From Cyclina sinensis (lineage: Eukaryota > Mollusca > Bivalvia > Venerida > Veneridae): a stretch of DNA of 64,000 nucleotides. The stretch's first letter is position 1. Each line of letters begins with the position of its first letter. Positions 1 through 11,323 of the stretch are shown in pieces. Location of the stretch: positions 17,190,904 through 17,254,903 of the forward strand of contig JAAONU010000006.1 in NCBI GenBank assembly GCA_012932295.1, given 5' to 3'. Both the position numbers and the translations under genes were made by a program. Under the pieces are notes generated by a model. That model made no database searches. It was not told the DNA's origin and was given only the letters and a program-made list of their open reading frames with translations.

Positions 1-193
1 TTTGAAAAAAATTCATATTTGAAACATGTAGGACTGAGATTTTTTGTGCAGAATTGTTAAACAGTTTGTTTGCCTAGATAGTTGAAACACTTGAAATATA
101 CATGTACACGTATTAATATTTAAACTGTATCAGTAAATATACTTCCTTCAAAAGAAGTGACAGGATAGAAAATTCATCTATTCTTTTTTCAAG
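1..193 (+). other. Intron of UBR4 at the left edge
   Basis: This stretch is noncoding. It ends in a pyrimidine-rich tract followed by AAG, which acts as the 3' splice site for the first visible UBR4 exon at 194. The rest of UBR4 lies to the left of the window. Confidence 0.75.
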
Positions 194-3100
194 ACGGAAA
201 GTCCCATGTACTGGTGTATAGTTGCGACACATTTACTCTCCCCTGACAAATGGAAGGCCATACGTACCAAGTTCCTGGAACGTCTTCTGGTTGTGGCCCA
301 TGTTCGAAATACTGTCACTATTGGTACCAAGACGTAAGTTTCCAGCAATTCCACTTGAGTATTCATAGAATTTTCAGACAGATTGGCAAATGATTTAGTT
401 TTAAGAAATTACATTAGTTGAAAATTTGATGTTGTGAACCTGTTTGTCAAACTTTAAAGAGTTAATGAAGATTTTGTATGAAATTAAATAATTCATTCAA
501 TGCTTGTCATCACTAAAGAGTTATACCAGGTCAACACTCTTAAAAAGAATCTTAAAAGATGTTAGAAACCTTACTTGAAAGTAAAAGAAGAGAATTACAA
601 AACAGTGTAAATTTCAGGTTGACAGACAAAACCATGAAGGACTATACAATATATAAGCCATACTTGATCTTCTTTGGACTGGTGGATGGTTTATACCAAT
701 ATATCTTCAAGGTAAAATTGAATTAGTTCTGAAAATTATAATATACTTATTTTCTTTTTATCTATTAAGAGTCCATATACATGTAGATTTAATGGTATAT
801 ATTTGTGGACTTTTGCCAAACTGGTTTCCTGATGTTGTTTGTGTTAACATTTACATGCTAACAGTTTTTGTAAGACCAACAAACTATGGAAATACTGTTA
901 AAGTCTTAACTAGAAATGTACCTATTCCATTCTGAAAATCTAGAAATGATAGGCTTATCTAGTTTGGCCATGGTAACATGTTGGTAGTACTGTACATATA
1001 CAATTTAGGGCTGGGAACGAATAAGGAATTTGATGTTCGAATATTCGTTTTCCATGTTCGAATATATTCGAATATTCGTTTTTACAAAATGTGTTCAAAT
1101 ATTGCTCTTTTACGTAGTATCCGAAATTGAATAGGTCGAATACCATACTACTTTAATATGCTGAAATAATCAACGATTAGAATACCTTTATTACTGTGTC
1201 AAAGTTTTTTGTTTTATTGATTGGAAATCGATACATATGTTTATATTCTTACTTTTGAAATAAATTCATAATTTGATTGTCAGTTTATCCGGCTGCTGAT
1301 CATTTGTCTTATAAACAGAAGGTAACTCACGTGACTTGACTGACAGTAATATGAATCATCGTAGGCTCTTACGAACAAGCTGAATATTTGTTTATGTTTC
1401 CCTTTTTTTGCAGTCTTTCAGCTTTTATCATTTGTTCCTGGGTCACACCAGTACTTGATTACAGTAATCATTAACGTGCATTGTTGCACAAAACTATCTT
1501 TTCCCTACAGTAATAATCCTTTAGACTTGACAGTAGAACGTGAAAAGTAATTTCAAACACGCGACGGCATTGCGATATATTGACTTTTGATTTTTTCAAC
1601 AGAGTGAGAAAGATACTTCCAAAATCATCCCTTTAAAAAAATCTGAAAAAAATGTTTGCAAAAAGTTATTATTCCATATAACTCGAAATAAATGACAAAC
1701 CGAGCAGCATTACATTTATTTACAAAGATCCCTTAACATATCTGTGACGTCATGCATAAATGTGATGTCATAACTTAATACATTAAAGTTTTTACCAATA
1801 AACATTTTAAATATATTTCTACATGTTGGCATGTTTAGGCCGCTCAGTAATTCCTTAGGTAAGAGAAGACCAGGCGCCACAAATGCAATCTAAACAGTGG
1901 AGAGTTCAATGCAAGCAAAGCAATACACGAGGCAAGAATGAACCTGCAAGAATAATTAACACACGGACTTCACACCCAGATGTGTGACCACAATCCCCAA
2001 CTTGCAACGGCTATGTACCATAAACAAGTACCTCATTGCAAGCCAAGGACTGCCACCAAAACATCCAGTGATAAATTGCCAAAGGAACAGTGTACTCTGT
2101 TACAGTTATAGCACTTGAGCGCAACGCAACGCAATCTAGGTCTTACCAGTACTATAAGGGCCAGACCTAGTGACCCGATCCAACTCGGTGTCAAACAACC
2201 TTAAGGAACCAAGTGCATAAAACGGCAGTCGAACGTAAGCTTATGCAACGCAGCTCGCAAAACAATGTACGCAAACAACAACGGACAGACTGACCTCCAT
2301 ACACGCTGAACGATGCTGAACTCGGACATGAACCGACAGTATGGCTACCTAGACAATACAGGTAGTAAAGCTTAGCCTCACTCAGGACAGCATTCCCATA
2401 GGCGTACATAACATACATGCTTGCTAACTATGACGCAGCTTAACCAAGTTCATGTCTAAACAAACCTCTTCCCTAAGAGTAATTTGCGACCCCATCACAG
2501 AAAAAACTCAAGAGCAATGACCATACTGGGTTGACCGCCTGATCCCTCTTAACTGGTTTCAACTGAGCGACAAATTAAAATTTTTGCAAAAAAGAATTCT
2601 AATCATCCTTAAAATATCAAACTATCACACAACATCCAGAAGGTAAGCACAGTCCCACAAACTGTAAAAACGTGGCAGAAGGTATCACTCAAAGAGTCCA
2701 AACGCACTGTGCAATTTCGGGTAAGTTGGTAAAAGCAGTTGGTTTGGTTCCTGTCTAGTAGCTTTGTAATGATTGATCTATAGCGTACACTCACAGCAGG
2801 ATTCTTGTAACGGAAAAGCAGACGTCACAAGGGCGAACTATTACGCTGGATCAGACACAAATTAACATCGTGTAAGGTCAGTTAAGTAGATCTAACCTGA
2901 AATATATACTAGAAACAGCAAACGGGTTTACACAAGGTAAATAAGTAATTAAGAAGAGATAAACCGGCAGAGCAAACTATACACAAAGTTATCATAAAAA
3001 AATAGGGTGTGGCGGGTGGGAAAAATTCGTGTGTACGCTACACGGCGAATATAGAGCAATGACTATGCTGCACGGGCTTTTGCTTTTTATAGACGAACAT

Positions 3101-4479
3101 GGGTCAAATTTCCGGTTCATCGAATTTATATACATGTAGTAAACTTACGACAAAACGAAAGTAACAAGACTGAGGATGTTTTGAAATAAACCCCCAGGAA
3201 CCGTTATTTCTCGGAAGAATAAAATTAATTATTTTAAGGAAAAAATAATAAATATTAGTTCGGAGTAGAGCTTTAAATTTTCATTGGGTGAAATAGAGTT
3301 AATTTAGAAAGATGAATATTGATTGGTCTATTGTTCTAGCATGATTAATACGTGCCGATTTATTCTTCTTCACAAAAATTAAGACAATTATCGATTGATC
3401 GGAAAGATTGAAGCACAGAAAACAATAAAGTAAGATAATTAAAGTCAGAAAATTTACATTATAAACTGTTAAACAGGTAAATTACAAACTGTGAAACGGG
3501 TGCCCTTTTGATCAACTATACCCCAAACTTTTCACAGTTAATTGGCAATAATCGTTGACACGCGTTATACAAACATATGAACACCTTGTCAAGTGAAGGT
3601 CAAGGGGTTAATTTACGATCTTTGAAATTTGAAAGTAAAAAAAAAAAAGAAAAAAAAATCAAAACATTTCTTTTTTTCGAATATTCGTATTCGTTTTTCA
3701 ATGTTCCAATATTCGGTAGTGTTTCGAATATTCGAATAAAATTCCCGGCCCTAATATACATGTATCAGTGAGTTAGCTTTAATTATTGGTCTGTATGTAT
3801 AGTGATTTCCAGCCATTGCTGTCCACTTTCAAAACTGTTAATCATTTATTGCTAAAACAAGTTAATCTGATATATTGTAATTGTCGGATACAGACTCGAG
3901 TCAGCTATGGTAATTTTGCTGGTGGTATAGTGATCTAGTTACTGAATAATAAAGGTATTGAATTTGTTTACAGAAAGTCACAATAAAGGATGATGATTGG
4001 ACAAGAAGTTTGGCTGATTACATTCGTAATAATGACAGGATCCTGTTGGAGTCTTGTGACAAGCTGCTCGCTGCTTATCAGGATGAAATGCTGACGTGTG
4101 AATCTTTTGCCGAATTTGCAGATGTAATGGGTACGTTGAAAGAAAACCCAGGCTTTTCGCTTACTTGTGATTCGTTTTTGTCTTGTCTAGATATTATGGG
4201 TATGAGTAAATTGTTTGAGATATTGGGGTTGTATAAATTTAGCTTCTGCTAATAAGATTTGAATATACATTTATATTCTTAAGTTTTAGTTGGTACATGA
4301 CTGAACTAGTCACTTTGAACATTATTTGACAATACATGTATATATATTTAAAAGAAAACTATTTTATTTGACAATGCAGGTACATAAAATGAAAAGAAAC
4401 AATCTTTTTTTTAGGTCTGCTTGAAGAGATACCAGAGCCAGACAAGTTTGTCACAGATCTGCTTCAGTCTATCCCGTAA
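194..4479 (+). CDS. UBR4: UBR4 homologue, last four exons (C terminus only)
   Basis: This is the 3' end of a very large gene. UBR4 (p600, fly Pushover) is an N-recognin E3 ubiquitin ligase of about 5,000 residues. Exons are 194-333, 618-711, 3974-4130 and 4415-4479, with stop TAA at 4477-4479. All introns are GT-AG and the phases (2, 0, 1) agree at each junction. The joined 151 residues contain SPMYWCIVATHLLS, DYTIYKPYLIFFGLVDGLY, SLADYIRNNDRILLESCDKL and a short tail LLEEIPEPDKFVTDLLQSIP. These follow the extreme C terminus of animal UBR4 (FFGLVDGIY, AEYIRHND and a final DLLNS-type tail) as I remember it. The UBR box and the rest of the catalytic region are outside the window. The third visible intron... 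712-3973 holds a hAT-like element. Identification is from remembered homology and was not searched. Confidence 0.88.
1005..3754. mobile_element. hAT-like nonautonomous DNA transposon in a UBR4 intron
   Basis: The 2,750-bp block begins TTAGGGCTGGGAA and ends in the inverse of TTAGGGCCGGGAA. Both ends are crowded with the palindrome CGAATATTCG: left at about 1036-1080, right at about 3677-3740. The flanks are TATACAAT on the left and TATACATG on the right, a 6/8 match and so a candidate degenerate 8-bp target duplication. The interior (about 1100-3660) has only short unrelated reading frames and no recognisable transposase. The TAGGGC(T/C)GGGA end, subterminal palindromes and 8-bp duplication fit the hAT superfamily. 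The superfamily call is inference. Confidence 0.6.
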
Positions 4480-4652
4480 AGTGTATTGTGACATTCAACA
4501 CAGACATTTTTTCGACATTCAGCAAGGACATTTACTATAGGAAATAGTTTTAGCAATGTGTTTTTGGCTTATATGTCCACAGTTGACAGTTTATAGTGAA
4601 ATATCCTTTGTGTTTTTAAAGATTTTGTTGTAAATTGACTGTATTTATTGGT

Positions 4653-4658
4653 AATAAA
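4653..4658 (+). terminator. Candidate poly(A) signal of UBR4
   Basis: This AATAAA lies 174 bp after the UBR4 stop codon. Other AATAAA copies lie further on, so it is the nearest candidate and not a proven site. Confidence 0.5.
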
Positions 4659-6125
4659 ACCCATGTTTCCATGCTTAAAGTGTATTCCATAGGGAACATT
4701 CTAAAATTAAAATGTGTCTGTTTTAAGTGATTACAACACTTAACCATTCAAGCACTCAGTAAAGTATTCAACAGAATGACAATTAGCATTTTATGATACC
4801 CAGAACACAGTTTTTGGCTTTTACTGTTTACTTGTGTATCTAGAATATATATTTATGTTGTAGACTATTTCTTACAGTAACACAGAGACAGGCCATGTTT
4901 TAGATTTTACTCAAGATAAAGAAATGAAATTGAAATGGAATGATTTTGTACTTCCACTGAAAGAATACCCATTAAGTTTACAGATATTGTATCTCCAGAT
5001 GTCAGTGAATAGATAGTTATATATTATTGTATTAAAGAAGAATTAATTCGTTAAATCAGCCTAACTTTGCCACTTGATGAAAAGGATCAATAATAGAACC
5101 ATTTTGAACTCCAGTGCTTATAACCATTAGAACGGATACATTTTTTCCAATAAAAGAAGTTATTTCACTATTATATTTGTTGTACTAGTAATGCTGTAAG
5201 CTTTATTGTCAAATGTTAAATGGCTGCATTATAAACTATGTTGTTTAATCTTAGTTATCAGAAAAGAAATTCACTTAAAAAAATGGATTGTTTAGATGAA
5301 TTTCATGTACACAAAATGTATGTTTGAAACATACAAGTTGTTACACTTCCTGTGTGCTGAAATTAATGCAGTGTGTCCTGTTTTTTCCTCCCCACTAAAA
5401 GCTTTTGATTTTTAACTTACTTTTCTGTGGTTATTTAACAGAAGGACTTTTAATGCAATCAAGAATTGTAAAAATGTTTTGTAAAGATCATCTCAGTGTG
5501 ATTCCCAATTAGTTTAAATCAGAGGTATATTTAAATGACTTTTCTTAAAAAATAGATAGTGGAAACTTATCTTCAGGGTAAATGGTCATGTTCCTTACAA
5601 GATATGAAGAATTCCTTAATTGCATGAAATAAGAAATTCATTTTCGATAAATTATTTAACAAAAATAAACTAATGTCAAAGCACAATGTGATTATAATAA
5701 ATAAAGTTTCTCCCTCAGTATTTTGTTTTTTGTTGTTTTTAAATCTACTTGTAGGTGGTAGTGGATTGACACTGCAATGTTGAGAAAAATATACAGACAT
5801 CCAGTCTATGTCTTGACAAGGAGAAGAGTTTCATTGTCTCATTCCACTGAGCCTTGATCAGCAATATATAGGGGTGACTCTGTACCATATATACTCAATA
5901 TATTCTGTTAATGTATAAGAGGCTGTGGAATTCATATGAGTGAGACCACTAAAGTGTTGAGCATTGTCAATCATGTGTCAGTACCTCATCCATGTGAAAA
6001 GGGGGAAATAAAAAAAAAAATTTAGTGTTAAAATTCATTTTATAAGAGAAAGTTTTTGCAACTAATTTGAACTCCTTCCATGCAACTGTTTCTTGGAATA
6101 ACGACCAGTTTGTCCTACCATCACA

Positions 6126-6155
6126 ATCTGGGTCCTACTATACTAGGACCCAGAT
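6126..6155. repeat. Perfect 12-bp hairpin
   Basis: ATCTGGGTCCTA at 6126-6137 is followed by a 6-base loop and its exact reverse complement at 6144-6155. The stem is GC-rich for this AT-rich region. Function is unknown. Confidence 0.7.
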
Positions 6156-6739
6156 CATACTAGATGGTTTGGCAAGCTGAAATATTTGAAGTAAAAATTT
6201 CAGCACTTCATTTTATGGAAGAGAATATAACATACATGAAGCAAATTAAGAACTGTATTTTCTTTTAGTCCAATGATGATAAACAACTTATCTTGTCAAA
6301 TGCAAACCAAGTCCACATCAGGAAGATAATAATTTCAAAACTGCTCATGAAAATGAGGTTTGTGGCACAACTTAAAAAACTTGAGCTTTAAATGTTACAA
6401 AAATAAACAAAAGCAGAGACTGATAATACTTTCAAGCAGGACCAAGAGCCAGTCTTAAATAGTGATGTATTTGTTTTTGTAATTTATTTGGTCTTAAGAC
6501 GCATGTCTTTTTCCACATTTATTCTGGTCATCTGTACGGTATGGGACAGATTTTAGCTGACAGAAGTAGGTAAGTTGCCTCCCTTAAATGTAAAAACACC
6601 ATTTGTAACATCGACACCGCTTCAACGTTTGCAACGATATTTTATCGTCTAATTTAAATGCACAGAGTGCTAAATGACAATTATGGTATGCTACTTTGAA
6701 TTCAGTTTAAATTAAGTTTATGTAAGGTACTATAGTAAC

Positions 6740-9450
6740 GGGCCGGGTGCCGGACTTTTCGGTAAATTGGATTTATATAGATATAGTAAACCCTTTGGAC
6801 GTTTCGGTAAAAAAGCAATTATATAGTAATACACCGATTGACACTTTTGCACTGTTCTATTTTTAGCTACAAAAAGCGCCACCTACTTCGAGTAAAAGTC
6901 AAGCGCAATACATACAGAGCGTACACAACCAATTTTAAATTGACGAGAAAAGTTTGAAAAAATGTTTTTGAGAGTAAATTATTGATTGAAAAAATACATT
7001 CAAACATCAAACTGTATTTTTATGACGTTTTTACCAAACCTTTAATCTTAAAACCAAAGAAAATTGACATTTTACAGACTTGCTTTCCGATCACAATTTT
7101 CGGCATTTTATAACTCATTTTAACCGTTGTTTAAAAATATATTTTTTTTCATAATCAAACGAATTCAATAAAGCAATGTTTCCTGAAAAAAATGAGATAT
7201 TTTTCAAGAAGATTGCTTGACATTTAGCGAAGAAAAAGCAATTTAAATGAAGCAAGTAACGATGGCGTATTGGCGATTCCATGTTTTTACTCGAAATTTT
7301 TATTGGTGACGTCACAGGAACTTTCCTAATGGCGTGCGCTGATTGGTTTAACTCCAAAGTGTCAATCGGTGTATTATATGGTAAATAATGGAGAAAGTTG
7401 TCACACATATGAAAAACACATAATAATTAACTAGTTTGTTTTCTTTTTGACTCCTCATTCCGTTGGATAGTGTCTAGCATACATGCTTTTAGGGTTGGAT
7501 CATGAACGGGAGTTTTGTGGAAAATCGCCGGGTTTTTGGACATCACAACGTGGTAAAAACGAAAAAATAAAAAAAAACGTTCGCGGGACGAGTATATCCG
7601 ATCGTTCGTCCTGCAGAACGAGTGCAAAAACCGCAAGAAATATACCAATGGAAGTGTATATCATAACGTCACAGTTTACCGACAGTAATCCATGTAGATG
7701 TAGATGTAATACGCTGTCAAAACGAAACCAGAAGCGTAAGGGGGAGCACTGCGCCTTTTTAAATTCAGTAAACCGCACAGTACCATTGATCTTTTTTCTC
7801 CTAAGTCTCCAGGACTGTTGATGGTGATGCAGGACAAGTAGAAATTTTGGTCAATCGTCCTCGTCACTGAATGAAAAATTTGTTCCCTGGATTGATACGT
7901 ATAAAAGACTTGCGAATACAAAATAACTGCTTACCGCCTTCTGTTTTATTTACACATTGATGCAGTGTGTAACTGCATAAAAAAAGAATACACTTTTTTT
8001 TGTAAATTGTGTATTTCGAAAAAAACTCGCTTTGTTACTCAATTTCCAAACATCAAACAGTATGGAGCATAAAAAACGCACCGCTAATTCAGCTCAAAAG
8101 TAACTGTGTGAAGGTCGTTCATCTTTCAACTGACTTCAAAGGAGCCGACTTCTACGAAAACGTGGGCTGACGTAGTGCTAACTGCAAACATTAGGCTAAA
8201 GGATTTCATTTATTAATTCGAAGGCACCGACAGAAGCTATCAATTATCGAACTTGTTTTTCCGGTAATTTGGTCTTTGACAAGTTTATTAGGGTGTCATT
8301 GCAATGGATTAGCGAGGTGTGATATACACAGACGGTCCGGGACTTATGTTGTGGACTCGTTTTGGCAGATTTTTATGCTGTCTGGATTTACATTAGGAAC
8401 AGAAAACGGTGAACCGGTCCCAGATGTTCTGAATTTTATGGATGTTTTTCTTTCAAGGTAAAATGTTGATTTATCGGGAGATTTTGGTGCTTCGCCGGGG
8501 CGCCGGGGTAAGGGTCTAAATATCGGGAGAACCCGGCGAGTAACGGGAGAACGGCATGTATGGTGTCTAGCTTAAGGTCTTCAGCATACACGATTTATAT
8601 ACTGTTACAGGACGTGTACGCTGAAGTCAACGCCGTAGGGAAAGACTACCAATAATCGTGCCAGGAAACTGACATGTTCGCATCCATTCATCAAGCATGC
8701 CATTGAGTAAAGTGAAGCATATCCTGATAGAATTATATATATATTTTTACTAAGCCCAATATTAACACATAAAAAAATGATTTTGAACACAAAATGCCTT
8801 AAAGTTTCCGATATGCCTTAAAATTCAGCACACCGCTGCCATCTTGCCAAAATGTTTGACCATGTGATCACGAGAATGACCTTGACGAGTTCATCAGCGC
8901 GGACGGTTAAGAAAACAATACCATGTGCTTTTAACTCTGCAATATTTGTTTACAAGTATCCAAGAGAATAATCAATGAAAGAAAGAGTGTCATAATATAG
9001 ATCCAATTCTTTCTGTGACACTTGTCATCGTCCATTTTATACATGTTAAGTTTCATTACTTCTACAAACAGGTGCTGTCAAGCAGTTCGTTTACAATTTA
9101 GTCTAAAAATAGATAGTCATGTTTGTTTTCTAAGCGGTTCGTGCGGTTACGTCATACGAGATCTCGCGAAAGTAAAGTTTTGGAAGCCAGAACTAGATAG
9201 TGTCTAAACTATTTACTATAAATAAATAATAATAAGTTATTATTACTATAAAATGGTCTAGGTCCACTATGAATACCTAGCCCATTTACCGTGAACCTGA
9301 TAATAGCAGCAAAATGAAAGCAGCGGTGAAATATGTGATATATCCCATTGTTACCATATAATTACTATATAATTCCCTTTTTACCGAAACGTCCAAAGGG
9401 TTTACTATATAAATCCAATTTACCGAACTGGTCATTTACCGAAACGTCTG
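6740..9450. mobile_element. 2.7-kb inverted-repeat DNA element, family unknown
   Basis: The two ends are long imperfect inverted repeats: 6758-6830 matches the reverse complement of about 9361-9427. Both contain TTCGGTAAATTGGATTTATA, AAACCCTTTGGACGTTTCGG and AATTATATAGTAAT. The motif GTTTCGGTAAA recurs in both ends. The outer limits are fuzzy and no clear target duplication was found. Short interior reading frames (for example 7483-7821 +, 7500-7778 -) overlap one another on opposite strands and resemble no transposase. The element is probably nonautonomous and is interrupted by a nested MITE at 6827-7376. Confidence 0.6.
6827..7376. mobile_element. 550-bp MITE nested in the larger element
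   Basis: Perfect 21-bp inverted repeats lie at 6827-6847 and 7356-7376, with core ACACCGATTGACACTTT. They are preceded by TAAT on the left and followed by ATTA on the right. The left copy starts exactly where the long inverted repeat of the surrounding element stops, which shows insertion into that element. The ends and TA-containing flanks suggest a Tc1/mariner-type MITE, but the superfamily is not certain. No coding capacity is seen. Confidence 0.65.
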
Positions 9451-11323
9451 TAAATCAAAGGGCCTATGAGCTCAGTTTCGGAAACCAAGTATTAACTTTA
9501 GATAACGTTGCTTAACTTAGCAAATTTCCAGACACGAACCATGTCGCTGAAGAGCTAGCCCAACAGCCGGGCTGTTTGAAATGCCTTATCTATCAGGTAT
9601 CCACTACACTCTGTATAGTAAATGAAAAAAAATAGTTTCTTCGCCCATGATATACAACAGGCTGAAAGTGTGAAATAGTTTAGTTTTTACCAATATAGTT
9701 GGTATATAGTTGATAAAAGTTTATTTTCACATCTAATTACTCGCACATTATTATGATAGTTGTTTAATGCAGGTATATTTTGCATTTAATTAATCGGCAG
9801 ATAACTTATCTGATATTGAACACATATAATTACACTATCATCTTCATGTACAACAAAAACAGAATAAAGAGTGATAAAAAGTGTTTGTTTATTTAACCTA
9901 AACTAGTAATTATGTACGAATGATCCTAACTTCTGAAAACAGTATACACATACATTAAACAGAACAAAACAGAAACAACTCTATCAGTATTATGTCTAAT
10001 AAGGTAAAACAGTTACATATGCACGAGTTATTAGGTGTGAATGACTCTACTAAAATATTTCGCACATTTTGCCTATTGAATATCCAGGGTGATGGAACAT
10101 TTTTTCAAGTACTATATGAAATTGGGTTGATGAAACGGTTGATTGACGAAACGACTGTAAAGCCTTGGCATCTACTGTACAGCTTCCAACAGAGAGTCCA
10201 TTCCACTCCAACTGTGCTAGGGACTCATCTCAACCCTGCACTTCCAGGCACCAAACAAGATAAAAAGCCAGTGAAGATTCGTGGAATTACCTCTACCACC
10301 ATTAAAATAACCCGGTCCCATGTTTTACTGGAATCAACCATTTTTGCCGGAATCTACTGGAGTCGATTTTGCATTACCGGAATTGACCTGTATTTCATAC
10401 ATAAGCCTTTTTTTTTTTAAGATATACAACACTGTTTATTAATATATATATAATTAACATATTAACAAAAGGAATTTGAAGTATCTTCGAGTGGAAAGAT
10501 TTTACATGAAAAAGAAAATAGGCGAGTTGCTGAAATTTACGCAAACTGATATGCGCCGGAATCGGCCTGTATTTCATACATGAATTGTATTTAAGTCATA
10601 CAAAGTTATTTTTCATTTCAGTCCAGTACATTACCTCTGGTCCACTGATCTCCCTATAAGAAATGTGTAAACAAGCTGGAATGACTAAAACCTTGATTTT
10701 TTAATCATGTTGAATTAGACCAATGAAAAGTGAATATACAGTATCAAATCAACTTCAAAGAGACATATCCTAAAATTTTATGCATTCAGCTTCTTTCAGT
10801 GGATGTGACTGAATGAATAATTTCCTGATGTCAGGGTGTCAGACAAAAATTCTAAGCACAACCTATGAAGTGAATACATTAATGAGAGTCTTTATACAGA
10901 CAGTTGTTACTGAATTTGTGCAGTTTCTGGGTGGATCGCCATTTATTACAAGTGAACACTTTCTAAGGAAATATTTTTCAATATATCTTCTTCAAATTAT
11001 AAATTATTTTCATTTTATAGAGGATGAGCAAATATAATGAATTATGCAGTTTATCAAATTGAGGGTATGTCCCTTATAACTTTTACAGCATTTATATAGT
11101 AATACTTTGCACATTAAAAAAAAAAGTTCATATTGAACTCCAGGGTATGTAAAACTCTTGTCAAGAAAAGCACTGGATCCCTTTGACTGACACAGGATTT
11201 TAAAATAGCTTTGACAACAGCTTCCATATGAACTTCCTCTGAGACATATTTTGAAATTTTATTGCTTTTTTTCAGTTTGTCATGACCTTATGATCACTGG
11301 AGGATACACTGAAAAATGACAGA
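9451..11323. other. Intergenic region and GEMIN4 5' flank
   Basis: AT-rich spacer between the 6740-9450 element and the GEMIN4 start codon. A 142-codon open frame at 9992-10420 has no recognised family and ends in homopolymer-like residues, so I do not call it a gene. A 32-bp direct repeat with core CCTGTATTTCATACAT lies at about 10374-10405 and 10556-10587. The GEMIN4 promoter and 5' UTR must lie in the right part, but no core element is recognisable. Confidence 0.5.

Larger units (their letters stand above)
4480..6739. other. UBR4 3' untranslated region and intergenic DNA
   Basis: AT-rich sequence without a convincing coding exon on either strand. The first part is probably UBR4 3' UTR. 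A perfect 12-bp inverted repeat lies at 6126-6155. Short reading frames here, such as one on the - strand near 5573-5800, show no family resemblance. Confidence 0.6.

Noticed and set aside
7483..7821. Overlapping open frames on both strands (7483-7821 +, 7500-7778 -, 7676-7921 -)
   Set aside because: They overlap each other inside a transposable element and resemble no transposase.
9992..10420. 142-codon open frame on the + strand
   Set aside because: No recognisable family, ends in a homopolymer-coded tail, and lies in repeat-like DNA. Not enough for a gene call.
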